The notes under the pieces: model-generated
What the model saw: only the letters and a program-made list of their open reading frames with translations
Told to the model about the DNA's origin: nothing
Database searches by the model: none
Origin: Kineococcus aurantiacus
GTDB lineage: Bacteria > Actinomycetota > Actinomycetes > Actinomycetales > Kineococcaceae
DNA: 64,000 nt
Direction: 5' to 3'
Assembly: GCF_013409345.1 (NCBI RefSeq)
Contig: NZ_JACCBB010000001.1
Location: 3,162,001-3,226,000 of the forward strand
Shown: positions 15,784 to 24,541 of the stretch, piece after piece
Layout of the letters: each line of letters opens with the position of its first letter
Numbering within the stretch: the stretch's first letter is position 1
Position numbers and translations under genes: made by a program

Positions 15784-18700
15784 TCAGCTCGCCAGGGAGG
15801 GCCGGCGCAGGGAACCCAGCAGCTCGGCCGCCGGGGCGGGGCGGGCGAACCGGTAGCCCTGGGCGAGGGTGGCGCCGTAGGAGGCCAGGACCCGGGTCTG
15901 CGCGTCGTCCTCCACGCCCTCGGCGACGACGTCGATGCCCAGGGCCTGGCCGATGCCCAGCACGGCGCGCACGACGGCGTCGCAGCTGGGGTCGCGGCCC
16001 AGGCCGGCGACGAACTGCAGGTCGATCTTCAGCAGGTCCACGGGCAGCTCGGTGAGCCGGGCCAGACCCGAGTAGCCGGTGCCGAGGTCGTCGATGGCGA
16101 TGCGGACCCCGCGCCGGCGCAGGGCCTGCAGCTCCCCGCGCAGGGCGTCGGTGATGCGGGTCGTGTGGGTCTCGGTGAGCTCCAGGACGAGCAGCCCCGC
16201 GGACAGGCCCGTCTCGGCCAGGGTCCGGTCGACCTGGTCGACGAGCGACCCGCCGAGCTGCTCGGCCGAGACGTTGACGTGGACGGCGGGGGCGTCGGCG
16301 CCCAGCGCGCGCTCCCACGAGGCGGCCACGGCGCACGAGGCCCGCAGCACGAACTCGCCCACGGCGGGCATCAGCGGGGACGCCTCCAGCACGTCGAGGA
16401 ACGCGCCGGGGGCCAGCACGGTGCCGTCGGCCCGGCGCCAGCGCAGCAGGGTCTCCACGGCCTCGACGCGACCTGAACCGAGCTCCACGATGGGCTGGCC
16501 GAACATCTCGAACTCGCCGTCGGCCACGGCCCGGGCCAGTTCGGGCAGGAGGCGCTCGGCGCGTTCGAGGCGCTCGCGGTCGCGGTGGTCGTAGGCGTAG
16601 GCGCGGTTCTTGCCGGCGCGCTTGGCCGCGTACATGGCCAGATCGGCGTTCTGCAGCAGCCGGTCCAGCGTCCCGGGGTCCGCGTCGGCGGCGCGGTGGA
16701 CGGCGCTGCCGATGCTGGCGCCGACGCTGAACGTCCCGGTGCCCAGCACGACGGGTTCGCGGACGGCGGCCAGCAGGCGGCGGGCCAGGTGCTCCAGGCC
16801 CTCGTCGTCGGTGTCGGGGCAGACCACGGCGAACTCGTCGCCGCCCAGGCGCGCCACGGTGTCCCCGCCCCGGCACAGGCCCGACAGGCGGTGGGCGACC
16901 TCGCGCAGCACGTCGTCGCCGCAGGCGTGGCCGGCGGTGTCGTTGACGGCCTTGAACCCGTCGAGGTCCAGGAGCAGGACGCCGACGCGCCGGCCGTCGC
17001 CCCCACCGGCCCGCAGGGCGCGGGCGAGCCGCTCGCGCAGCAGGGCCCGGTTCGGCAGCCCCGTCAGGGCGTCGTGCATGGCCTGGTGGACGAGGGCCTG
17101 CTCGGCCTCCTTGCGGGCGGTGACGTCCTCGACGAGGCACAACAGGTACGGCTCGACGCCGGCGGGGCTGACGCGGCTGACGTTGGTGCGGCCCCAGCCG
17201 GTGCCGCCGTCGGCGTGCACGTAGCGGTGCTCGAACTGCGCCTCGTCGTCCGCGCCGGCCAGCAGCGGGGCCAGGTGGGCGCTGAACTCCTCGCGGTCCT
17301 GCGCCGGGACGAGGGCGTGGACGTCCAGGACGCCGAGCTCCTCGGGCAGCAGGCCGGTGAACTCCGTCATGGTGGCGTTGACCTGCAGGATGCGGCCGGC
17401 CACCTCCCCGAGGCCGACGATCAGCATGCCCACGGGGGCGGTGTCGAAGGCCGCGCGGAAACGGGTCTCGGAGTCGGCCAGGCGCGCCTGGGTGGTGACC
17501 TGCTCGGTGACGTCGGTGCCCACGGCGAGGGAGCCGGTGCGCCGGCCGTCCGCGTCCACCAGCCAGCTGGTGGTCAGGGCGAACTGCCGGCGCTCGCCGT
17601 CGGCGCGCACGAGCGTCCACTGCTGGGTGACGGCCGCGCCCGCCGGGTCCAGGGGGTGGGTGAAGACGCCGGGGCCCGGGGCGATGCCCAGCGCGGCGGC
17701 GCGCTCGGCGACCTCGGCGGGGTCGTGCAGCAGCTCGACGCTGCGTCCCAGGACGTCCGCGGGGGCGTGGCCCAGCAGCCGCCGGGCCCCCTCGTTGAAC
17801 ACGGTGACGTCGCCGTGCAGGTCGATGGCGACGATGAGCTGCTCGGTCGCGCCGGACAGGATCCCGGCGTAGAGGTCGCGGGTGCGGGCGACCCGGGCGG
17901 CCGCGGCGCGGTTGTCGGTGACGTCGTGGAAGGCGATGAGGGCGCCCTCGGACCAGTTCGCGCCCTCGTTGCGCGGCAGCCGGCGGCCGGTGACGTTGAC
18001 GGTGCGGGTGGTCCCGTCGAGGGTGCTGCGGAAGGTGAAGTCGGTGGACTCGACGCTCTCGCCGCCCAGGACGCGCGCCAGCGGCAGCCGGGCGCCGGCC
18101 ACGGGGTCCCCGGCCGCGTCGAGGATCTCGACGAACTCCCCGAAGCGTTCCACCGGGGTGCCCGGCGGCAGCGTCGGGTAGATGCCCAGCGCCGAGCTGT
18201 TCGCCATGAGCAGCGCGCCGCCGGCGGTGTAGACGGACATGCCGTCGCTGCTGGCGTCGAACACCGTGCGCAGCAGGTCCGCCTGGCGCTCGGCCTCGCC
18301 CCGGGCCGTGAGCAGGGACGTCACGAGCTGGGCACGCTCCTGGCGGTGCAGCACCAGGACCAGCGTCACCACCGACGTGAGCAGGACGAAGAGCTGGACG
18401 CCGACGAGCCGCTGCAGCGGGGGAGCCGTCGCGAACATGCCGACGCCGTGCAGGGCGAGGACGGCGTGCAGCAGGTCGACGAGCAGCGCGTTGGCGGCGG
18501 CCACCCGCGCGGGGAACCGGCTGCCGGCCCAGAAGGAGACGGCGACGACGAGGAACGACAGGGAGTGCAGGTGCTCGACGTCGAAGACCCACGCGAAGAC
18601 CGCCGCCGACCCGGCGTTGACCGCGACGACCTCCAGCCAGCCGGCGCCGGGCGCGCGGCGGGTGGTGCGGTCGGCCAGCAGCAGGCACAGGCCCGCGACG

Positions 18701-19206
18701 GTCAGGGTGGCGGTGCCGCCCGTGACGGTCGTCAGGAACGTCACCGGCAGCGGGGTGCCCAGCAGGGAGGCGCGCGGCCAGGCCGTCACGAGCGCGCCCG
18801 CGGCCGAGCCGCCGACGGCGGCGCCCACGAGCGCCCACGCGTCCTCGCGCTGGGTCATCCGGGTGACGCCCGGGCGCCAGCGGTGGAACAGCGCGCAGGC
18901 GACCCACGTCTGCACCAGGTCACCGACCGCGAGGGCCGCCGCGACCCCCGTCGGCACCCCTGTCAGGGTGTCGACGAGGGCGCTGAGGGCGAGGACGCCG
19001 GCGCCGGCGACGAGGCGCCGGACCCGGTGCGCCCAGGACGCGCCCACCCAGACGGCGGCGACGGCGGCGGCGGGCCAGAAGGCGGCGAGGGGGCTGCCGT
19101 CGACGCGCGCGGCGCGGCCCAGGAGCAGCGCGGCGGTGTACGCGAGCGCGAACCCGACGGTGGGCAGCACGGGGTGCGCCCTGAGCGTCGCGACCGTCCT
19201 CCCCAC
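15784..19206 (-). CDS. Membrane GGDEF-EAL protein with MASE1-like sensor and PAS domains
   Basis: A 1140-residue cyclic-di-GMP enzyme. The first 290 residues contain about eight membrane helices of MASE1 type (FWPAAAVAAVWVGASW). Three PAS-like modules follow (about 310-430, 440-560, 570-690). The GGDEF domain at about 700-860 has an intact LGGDEFAVV near 790, so diguanylate cyclase activity is plausible. The EAL domain at about 885-1130 has ETLLRW in place of EALLRW but keeps VNVSAEQL, LVLELTETH, IAIDDLGTGYSGL, LLKIDLQFV and VVAEGVED, so phosphodiesterase activity is also plausible. The GTG start lies 3 bp after the stop of the upstream ABC gene, suggesting readthrough transcription from the exporter operon. 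Confidence 0.93.
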   Translation of the reverse strand: MGRTVATLRAHPVLPTVGFALAYTAALLLGRAARVDGSPLAAFWPAAAVAAVWVGASWAHRVRRLVAGAGVLALSALVDTLTGVPTGVAAALAVGDLVQTWVACALFHRWRPGVTRMTQREDAWALVGAAVGGSAAGALVTAWPRASLLGTPLPVTFLTTVTGGTATLTVAGLCLLLADRTTRRAPGAGWLEVVAVNAGSAAVFAWVFDVEHLHSLSFLVVAVSFWAGSRFPARVAAANALLVDLLHAVLALHGVGMFATAPPLQRLVGVQLFVLLTSVVTLVLVLHRQERAQLVTSLLTARGEAERQADLLRTVFDASSDGMSVYTAGGALLMANSSALGIYPTLPPGTPVERFGEFVEILDAAGDPVAGARLPLARVLGGESVESTDFTFRSTLDGTTRTVNVTGRRLPRNEGANWSEGALIAFHDVTDNRAAAARVARTRDLYAGILSGATEQLIVAIDLHGDVTVFNEGARRLLGHAPADVLGRSVELLHDPAEVAERAAALGIAPGPGVFTHPLDPAGAAVTQQWTLVRADGERRQFALTTSWLVDADGRRTGSLAVGTDVTEQVTTQARLADSETRFRAAFDTAPVGMLIVGLGEVAGRILQVNATMTEFTGLLPEELGVLDVHALVPAQDREEFSAHLAPLLAGADDEAQFEHRYVHADGGTGWGRTNVSRVSPAGVEPYLLCLVEDVTARKEAEQALVHQAMHDALTGLPNRALLRERLARALRAGGGDGRRVGVLLLDLDGFKAVNDTAGHACGDDVLREVAHRLSGLCRGGDTVARLGGDEFAVVCPDTDDEGLEHLARRLLAAVREPVVLGTGTFSVGASIGSAVHRAADADPGTLDRLLQNADLAMYAAKRAGKNRAYAYDHRDRERLERAERLLPELARAVADGEFEMFGQPIVELGSGRVEAVETLLRWRRADGTVLAPGAFLDVLEASPLMPAVGEFVLRASCAVAASWERALGADAPAVHVNVSAEQLGGSLVDQVDRTLAETGLSAGLLVLELTETHTTRITDALRGELQALRRRGVRIAIDDLGTGYSGLARLTELPVDLLKIDLQFVAGLGRDPSCDAVVRAVLGIGQALGIDVVAEGVEDDAQTRVLASYGATLAQGYRFARPAPAAELLGSLRRPSLAS

Positions 19207-19209
19207 CGT

Positions 19210-21057
19210 CTAGGTGTCGGCGGCGGCCTGGGGGGCTTGAGCCGGGCGGGACCAGGTGTCCCACAGCCGGGCGTACCGGCCCCCCGACCGGAGGAGTTCG
19301 GCGTGGGTGCCGAGCTCGGCGATCCGGCCCCCGGCCACGACCGCGATCCGGTCGCACGCGGCGGCCTGGCTGAGCCGGTGCGCCACCACGAGGGCGGTCC
19401 GGCCCCGCACGAGGGCCGCGGCGGACAGCTCCAGGTCCCGCGCCCCGGCGCTGCCGGCCTCGGCGGTCGCTTCGTCGAGCACGACGACGGGCGGGTCGCG
19501 CAGGACGAGGCGGGCCAGGGCCAGCTGCTGGGCGCGGGCCGGGGACAGCGCCAGCTCACCGGGGCCGACGCGGGTGCCGAGGCCGTCGGGCAGCGCGCTG
19601 ACCCAGTCGTCGCCGCCGACGACGCGCAGCGCGGCGTGCACGTCCTCGTCGGTGGCGCCGGGGCGGGCCAGGGTGAGGTCGTCGCGCAGGGTGCCGGTGA
19701 AGACGTGGGACTCCTGGGCGATGACGCCGACGCGTTCGCGCACCGACCCCGCGTCGAGGTCGGCGAGGGCCACCGGCTCCCCGTCCGGCTCCCCGACCAG
19801 CTCGACGGTCCCGCCGGTGGGGGGGAAGACCCCGCCGACGATCGCGGCGAGGGTCGTCTTGCCGGCCCCGCTCTCCCCGACGACGGCCAGCGACGTGCCG
19901 GCGGGGACGTCGAGGTCGATGCCGCGCAGCACCGGGGCGGCGGTGGGGTCGTCGGAGTAGCGGTGCGTCAGGCCCCGGACGCGGACCCCGACGCGGGACC
20001 GGGGTGCGCGCGCCAGGACGGCCGGGTCGGGGGCGGGGTCCTCGGGCAGGTCGACGACCCCCACGAGCCGGTTCAGCGCGGCCGCGGCGCGGGACACCTC
20101 GTCGAAGGACAGCAGCAGCACGCCCAGCGGCCCGAAGAGGCGGTGGAACAGCAGGGCGGCGGCGGTGACGGCGCCGACGGTGACGGCATCGGCGCGCACG
20201 AGCCAGAACCCGGTGGCCAGCAGCGCGGACAGCCCGACGGCCTCGGCGGCGTTCATGGACATGGAGAACCGGGCGAAGACGCGCAGCGCGGCCCGGGAGG
20301 CCCCGACCGTGCGCCGCGAGGCGGCCCGCACGCGCTCACCCTGCAGGGGGGCCATGCGGTAGGCGTGCACGGTCGAGGCGCCGTGCAGCGACTGCAGGAA
20401 CACCTGCGAGCGCTGGGCCGCGACGGCGCGCTCGGTGGCGTACAGGGGCCCGGCCTTCGGCAGGTACCAGCGCAGGCTGGCGACGTGGACGGGGAAGACG
20501 GCGCAGAAGGCCAGGGCCAGCCGCCAGTCCAGGGACAGGAACCCCACCGCGGACAGTGCGACGGTGACCACGGAGGTCAGGACGTTCGCGGCGAGCTGGA
20601 CGGAGCTGGTGAACAGCTCGACGTCCTCGGTGACGCGGGAGGCGACGTCGCCGGAACCGGCCCGTTCCAGGACGCGGGGGTCCATCCGCAGCGACCGGTC
20701 GACGACGCGCTCGCGCAGGTCGGCGGCCACGGAGGCCCCGAGGCGCTCGGCGTCGCGGCGGGCCAGGGCCGTGGTGAGGGCGGTGAGGACGGCCACGACG
20801 GACAGCTGCACGAGCAGCGGGGTCAGCCCGTCCCCGGCCCGGACGACGTCGACGGCCCGGCCCAGCAGCAGCGGCAGCGCGACGGTCCCGGCGCTGGACA
20901 GGACCGTGGTGGTCAGGGCCGCGGCGAGCTCGCCGGGGTGGGCGCGGGCGGTCCGCCACAGGACGGCCGCGCTGCGGCGGCCGGGCGCGACGGGCAGGGC
21001 CCCGGTCGGGGTCCCGGTCGGGGTCCCGGGCGCGGTGAGGGGGGCCGGCGCGCTCAC
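19210..21057 (-). CDS. ABC exporter half-transporter with degenerate signature motif
   Basis: A 615-residue membrane-NBD fusion. Six membrane helices span about 45-330. The NBD has a good Walker A (VVGESGAGKTTL, near 392-400) and Walker B with catalytic Glu (PPVVVLDEATAE), plus the switch His in VVAHRLSQ. The signature motif, normally LSGGQ, reads LSPAR near 503. Together with its partner encoded just upstream, which has LSGGQ but no Walker A, it would form one competent and one dead ATP site. The GTG start overlaps the upstream stop by 4 bp. The N-terminus contains a short TPTGTPTG repeat. The substrate is unknown; heterodimeric exporters of this type move drugs, lipids or peptides. Confidence 0.9.
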   Translation of the reverse strand: MSAPAPLTAPGTPTGTPTGALPVAPGRRSAAVLWRTARAHPGELAAALTTTVLSSAGTVALPLLLGRAVDVVRAGDGLTPLLVQLSVVAVLTALTTALARRDAERLGASVAADLRERVVDRSLRMDPRVLERAGSGDVASRVTEDVELFTSSVQLAANVLTSVVTVALSAVGFLSLDWRLALAFCAVFPVHVASLRWYLPKAGPLYATERAVAAQRSQVFLQSLHGASTVHAYRMAPLQGERVRAASRRTVGASRAALRVFARFSMSMNAAEAVGLSALLATGFWLVRADAVTVGAVTAAALLFHRLFGPLGVLLLSFDEVSRAAAALNRLVGVVDLPEDPAPDPAVLARAPRSRVGVRVRGLTHRYSDDPTAAPVLRGIDLDVPAGTSLAVVGESGAGKTTLAAIVGGVFPPTGGTVELVGEPDGEPVALADLDAGSVRERVGVIAQESHVFTGTLRDDLTLARPGATDEDVHAALRVVGGDDWVSALPDGLGTRVGPGELALSPARAQQLALARLVLRDPPVVVLDEATAEAGSAGARDLELSAAALVRGRTALVVAHRLSQAAACDRIAVVAGGRIAELGTHAELLRSGGRYARLWDTWSRPAQAPQAAADT

Positions 21058-22595
21058 CGGGTCACCGCCGCGGCGTACTCGGCGCCGAGCTCGGGGTCCT
21101 CGAGCAGCTCGGCGTGGGTGCCGGTGGCGTGCCGGCCCCGCCCGGTGAGCAGGACGACGCGGTCGCAGCGCGACAGCAGCAGCGGGGACGTAGTGATGAG
21201 CACGGTCGTCCCGGCCCCCGCCCGCAGCCGGCGGACACCGGCGGCCACGCGGTCCTCGGTCACCGCGTCCAGCGCGGTCGTGGGGTCGCGCAGCACGAGC
21301 ACCTCCGGGTCGGTGGCCAGGGCCCGGGCCAGGCCGATGCGCTGGCGCTGACCGCCGGACAGGTTCGTGCCGCCGTCGGCCAGGGGGGTCTGCAGCGCGG
21401 TGGGCGCGGCGGCCGCGGCCAGCGCGTCGGCCAGGGCGACCCCGCGTCCGGCCGCGACCGGGCCGGTGTCGAGGGCGTCGGCGAGGGTCTCGCCCAGCAG
21501 GTGCGTCGGGGACGGCTCCACGAGGGTGCCCGCCCCGGCGAACCCGGCGGTGACGGCGTCGGCGGTGGCGGTGTCGGTCGTGACGACCCCCAGCACCTCC
21601 CCGGCCCGCGGGCGCAGCTGCGCGGCGTGCGGGCGCTGGACCTCGGCGCGCGGGGGCGGCGGCGTCAGCAGCGCGGCGACCCGGCGGGCGCTGGCGCGGG
21701 AGACGGCGAGCTGCTGCACGCAGGCGCTGACGTTGCGCACCGGGTCGGCCAGGAAGCTGGCCATGCCCACGACGGTGACGAACTCCCCGAGGTCCAGGCG
21801 CCCGCGGGCGACGAAGGCGCCGGCGACGGCGGCCGTCGCGACGAGGACGGCGCCGGTGGCCAGGGTGCTGACGCCGACGACGACCGACGTGGCACCCGCG
21901 GCCCCCACGGCGGCGCGCCGGGAAACGGAGCTGGCCAGGTGGTAGCGGCGGACGGCCTCGGGGACGCCGCCGAACCCGCGCAGCGGCCGCAGCCCGGCGA
22001 GCAGGTCCGCGGCGACGGCGGCGGCCAGGCCCGCGCTGCGCTGCCGGTCGTGCACGCGGCGCTCCAGGCGCGGGGCCAGGGCCTGCAGCCCCAGCACGAC
22101 GACGGGGACGGCCACCAGCAGGCCCAGGCCCAGGGCGAGGTCGATGCGCAGCAGCACCGCGGCGGCCACGACCATCCCGAAGCAGCCGGAGGCCAGGAAG
22201 CTGACCAGGCCCAGGGCCTCGGCGGTGTGCCGGGTGTCGGAGGTGGCCACCGACAGCGCCTCGCCGACCTGCCGGTCCCGCAGCGCGGCCGGGTCGTCGA
22301 GGACGGCGCGGGTGACGGCGGTGCGCAGCAGGTGCGCCTCCTCGAACTGCGCGACGTCCACGGTCCAGAACGCGAACGTCCCGGCGGTGCTCAGGACGGC
22401 GAACAGGACCAGGACGCCCACGACCGACAGGACGATCGCGCGGACGTCGCCGGTGCCGACGGCCCGGTCGACGGCCAGGCCGATGGCGACGGGCACGAGC
22501 GCCTCGCAGGTCTGGTGGACCATCGAGGACCCGCAGCCGACGGCGACGGCCCGCCGGTGCCTGCGCAGGACGTCGAGGACGGGACGGGGAGACAC
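21054..22595 (-). CDS. ABC exporter half-transporter lacking Walker A and canonical Walker B
   Basis: A 514-residue membrane-NBD fusion. The membrane domain spans about 15-290 (MVHQTCEALVPVAIGLAVD at its start). The NBD is heavily reduced: where Walker A belongs the sequence reads LGVVTTDTATADAVTAGF, with no GxxGxGK. Walker B reads VLVLRDPTTALD, with Arg-Asp for Asp-Glu. LSGGQRQRIGLARAL is intact at 411-415. This subunit therefore should not bind ATP normally but can complete the partner's site. Similar subunits exist in other actinobacteria. GTG 22595 is chosen because the ABC N-terminus starts there; TAGCGT lies 8 nt upstream. A 32-bp-arm inverted repeat lies just before it. Confidence 0.88.
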   Translation of the reverse strand: MSPRPVLDVLRRHRRAVAVGCGSSMVHQTCEALVPVAIGLAVDRAVGTGDVRAIVLSVVGVLVLFAVLSTAGTFAFWTVDVAQFEEAHLLRTAVTRAVLDDPAALRDRQVGEALSVATSDTRHTAEALGLVSFLASGCFGMVVAAAVLLRIDLALGLGLLVAVPVVVLGLQALAPRLERRVHDRQRSAGLAAAVAADLLAGLRPLRGFGGVPEAVRRYHLASSVSRRAAVGAAGATSVVVGVSTLATGAVLVATAAVAGAFVARGRLDLGEFVTVVGMASFLADPVRNVSACVQQLAVSRASARRVAALLTPPPPRAEVQRPHAAQLRPRAGEVLGVVTTDTATADAVTAGFAGAGTLVEPSPTHLLGETLADALDTGPVAAGRGVALADALAAAAAPTALQTPLADGGTNLSGGQRQRIGLARALATDPEVLVLRDPTTALDAVTEDRVAAGVRRLRAGAGTTVLITTSPLLLSRCDRVVLLTGRGRHATGTHAELLEDPELGAEYAAAVTR

Positions 22596-22603
22596 GTGAG
22601 GTG

Positions 22604-22609
22604 ACGCTA
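22604..22609 (-). promoter_or_regulatory. Predicted -10 element of the second exporter operon
   Basis: TAGCGT reads leftward, 8 nt before the GTG at 22595 and between the large inverted repeat and the gene. This would let the downstream ABC pair be transcribed on its own after the repeat terminates the upstream operon. Confidence 0.4.
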
Positions 22610-22619
22610 ATCGATGCGC

Positions 22620-22696
22620 GGGGCGGGGTGGGCCATCGTTGTGACAACGCTGCCGATCACCGCGAGCGTTGTCACAACGATGGCCCACCCCGCCCC
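22620..22696. repeat. Inverted repeat, family A copy 2 (32-bp perfect arms, 13-nt loop)
   Basis: Arms 22620-22651 and 22665-22696 are exact reverse complements. The inner ATCGTTGTGACAACGCT core is shared with 1519-1571, whereas the outer 15 bp differ. It lies between two same-strand ABC operons, so it probably terminates the upstream one. The following gene starts 25 bp beyond it. Confidence 0.85.
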
Positions 22697-22723
22697 CGTC
22701 CGCGCACCCGTCAGTCCACCTCG

Positions 22724-24541
22724 TCAGTCCACCTCGGCGGCGGCCCCGGCGAACTGCGCCTCGTGCAGCCGCGCGTACGCCCCGCCCGCCGCGACCAGCT
22801 CCTCGTGCCGCCCCTGCTCCACGACCCGCCCGGCCTCCATCACCAGGATCAGGTCGGCGTCGCGGATCGTGGACAGCCGGTGGGCGATGACCAGGCTCGT
22901 GCGGTCGCGCCGCAGCTGCGCCATGGCCTGCTGCACGACCCGCTCGGTGCGGGTGTCCACCGAGCTCGTCGCCTCGTCCAGCACCAGCACCTGCGGTCGG
23001 GCCAGCTGGGCCCGCGCGATCGTCACCAGCTGCTTCTCCCCGGCGCTCAGGCGGCCCGCGTCGTCGTCGACGACCGTGGCGTACCCCTCCGGCAGCGCGT
23101 CCACGACCGTGTCCACCGACGCCGCCCGCGCCGCCTCCAGGACCTCCTCGCGGGTCGCCGACGGCCGCGAGTACGCGATGTTCTCCTCGATCGTGCCCTC
23201 GAACAGCCAGGTGTCCTGCAGCACGATCGCCGCCCGCGAGCGCAGGTCCCGCCGCGACATCGTCGCGGTGTCCACGCCGTCGAGCAGGATCCGGCCCGAG
23301 CCCACCTCGTAGTAGCGCAGCAGCAGGTTCACCAGCGTCGTCTTGCCCGCCCCGGTCGGCCCGACGATCGCGACCGTGCTGCCCGCCTCGGCCACGAACG
23401 ACAGGTCCTCGATGAGCGGGGCGTCGGGGGTGTACCGGAACGAGACGTGCTCGAACTCGACGCGCCCCGGGCCCGAGGGCTTCGGCCCGTCCACCGGGTC
23501 CGGCGACAGCTCCGGCGCGTCGAGCACGTCGAACACCCGCTCGGCCGAGGCGACCCCGGACTGCAGCAGGTTCGCCATCGACCCCAGCTGCGCCAGCGGC
23601 TGGGTGAACTGCCGGGAGTACTGCACGAACGCCTGCACCCCGCCGATGGTGATCGACCCGCCCGTCACCATCGTCGCGCCCACCACGGCGATCGCGACGT
23701 AGACCAGGTTCCCGATGAGCATCGTCGAGGGCATGATCGTCCCGGAGAGGAACTGCGCGCCGGCGCTCGCTGCGTACAGCTCGGCGTTCTTGGCGGCGAA
23801 CCGGGCCCGGACCTCCTCGCGGCGGCCGAACGCCGTCACGACGTCGTGCCCCGTGAAGGCCTCCTCGATCTGCGCGTTCAGCGCGCCCGTCTCGCGCCAC
23901 TGCCCCACGAACAGCGGCTGGGACCGCTTGGCGATGGTGGCGACGACGACCAGGGTCAGCGGGATCGCCACCAGCGCCACCAGCGCCAGCCGCCAGCTGA
24001 TGGTGAACATCATGACGACGACCCCGACCACCGTCAGCGCCGAGACGAGGGCCTGCGACACCGTCTGCTGCAGGCTCTGGGAGATGTTGTCGATGTCGTT
24101 CGTCACGCGCGAGAGCAGGTCCCCGCGCGGGGTGGAGTCGACGTGCGACAGCGGCAGCCGGTGCAGCTTGGCCTCGACGTCGCCGCGCAGCCGGAACACG
24201 GTGCGCTGCACGACCCGGTTCAGCAGCAGCCCCTGCAGGAACGACAGGCCCGCCGACAGCACGCACACCGCGGCGACCTCGGCGATCGTGCGGGCCAGCC
24301 CGGACCGGTCCAGGGGCCCGCCGCCCAGCGCGGCCCGCACGACGAGGTCGGTCGCGTCCCCCAGCAGCCTGGGCACCAGGACGGTGAGGGCCACGCTGGC
24401 GAGGGCCAGGACGGACACGACCGCCAGCCCGGCCGCGTCCGGGCCCATCCGGGACAGCAGGCGCCGGGCCGAGGGCCCGAACGTGACGGCCTTCGCGCCG
24501 GGCGGCCCGGCCATCCGCACCGGACCCCCGCGCCCGCTCAC
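22724..24541 (-). CDS. ABC exporter half-transporter (canonical NBD)
   Basis: A 605-residue membrane-NBD fusion, second gene of a heterodimeric exporter operon. The membrane domain has six helices between about 40 and 345, and the coupling region includes LSRVTNDIDNISQSLQQT. The NBD has Walker A (IVGPTGAGKTTLVNLLLRYY), signature LSAGEKQLVTIARAQLARP, Walker B with catalytic Glu (VLVLDEATSSVD) and switch His (VIAHRLSTIRDAD). The GTG start at 24541 overlaps the upstream stop by 4 bp; ATG 24514 is possible. Its partner has Asp in place of the catalytic Glu, so only one ATP site of the pair should hydrolyse well, as in BmrCD or TM287/288-type exporters. Confidence 0.93.
   Translation of the reverse strand: MSGRGGPVRMAGPPGAKAVTFGPSARRLLSRMGPDAAGLAVVSVLALASVALTVLVPRLLGDATDLVVRAALGGGPLDRSGLARTIAEVAAVCVLSAGLSFLQGLLLNRVVQRTVFRLRGDVEAKLHRLPLSHVDSTPRGDLLSRVTNDIDNISQSLQQTVSQALVSALTVVGVVVMMFTISWRLALVALVAIPLTLVVVATIAKRSQPLFVGQWRETGALNAQIEEAFTGHDVVTAFGRREEVRARFAAKNAELYAASAGAQFLSGTIMPSTMLIGNLVYVAIAVVGATMVTGGSITIGGVQAFVQYSRQFTQPLAQLGSMANLLQSGVASAERVFDVLDAPELSPDPVDGPKPSGPGRVEFEHVSFRYTPDAPLIEDLSFVAEAGSTVAIVGPTGAGKTTLVNLLLRYYEVGSGRILLDGVDTATMSRRDLRSRAAIVLQDTWLFEGTIEENIAYSRPSATREEVLEAARAASVDTVVDALPEGYATVVDDDAGRLSAGEKQLVTIARAQLARPQVLVLDEATSSVDTRTERVVQQAMAQLRRDRTSLVIAHRLSTIRDADLILVMEAGRVVEQGRHEELVAAGGAYARLHEAQFAGAAAEVD

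Noticed and set aside
16585-21351. A 1588-residue open frame on the + strand
   Set aside because: It is antisense to the GGDEF-EAL and ABC genes; long Gly/Arg/Gln-rich frames are expected opposite high-GC genes.
22711-22736. 13-bp tandem duplication (TCAGTCCACCTCG twice) at the end of an ABC gene
   Set aside because: It spans the stop codon but leaves the family C-terminus intact; probably a neutral slippage.
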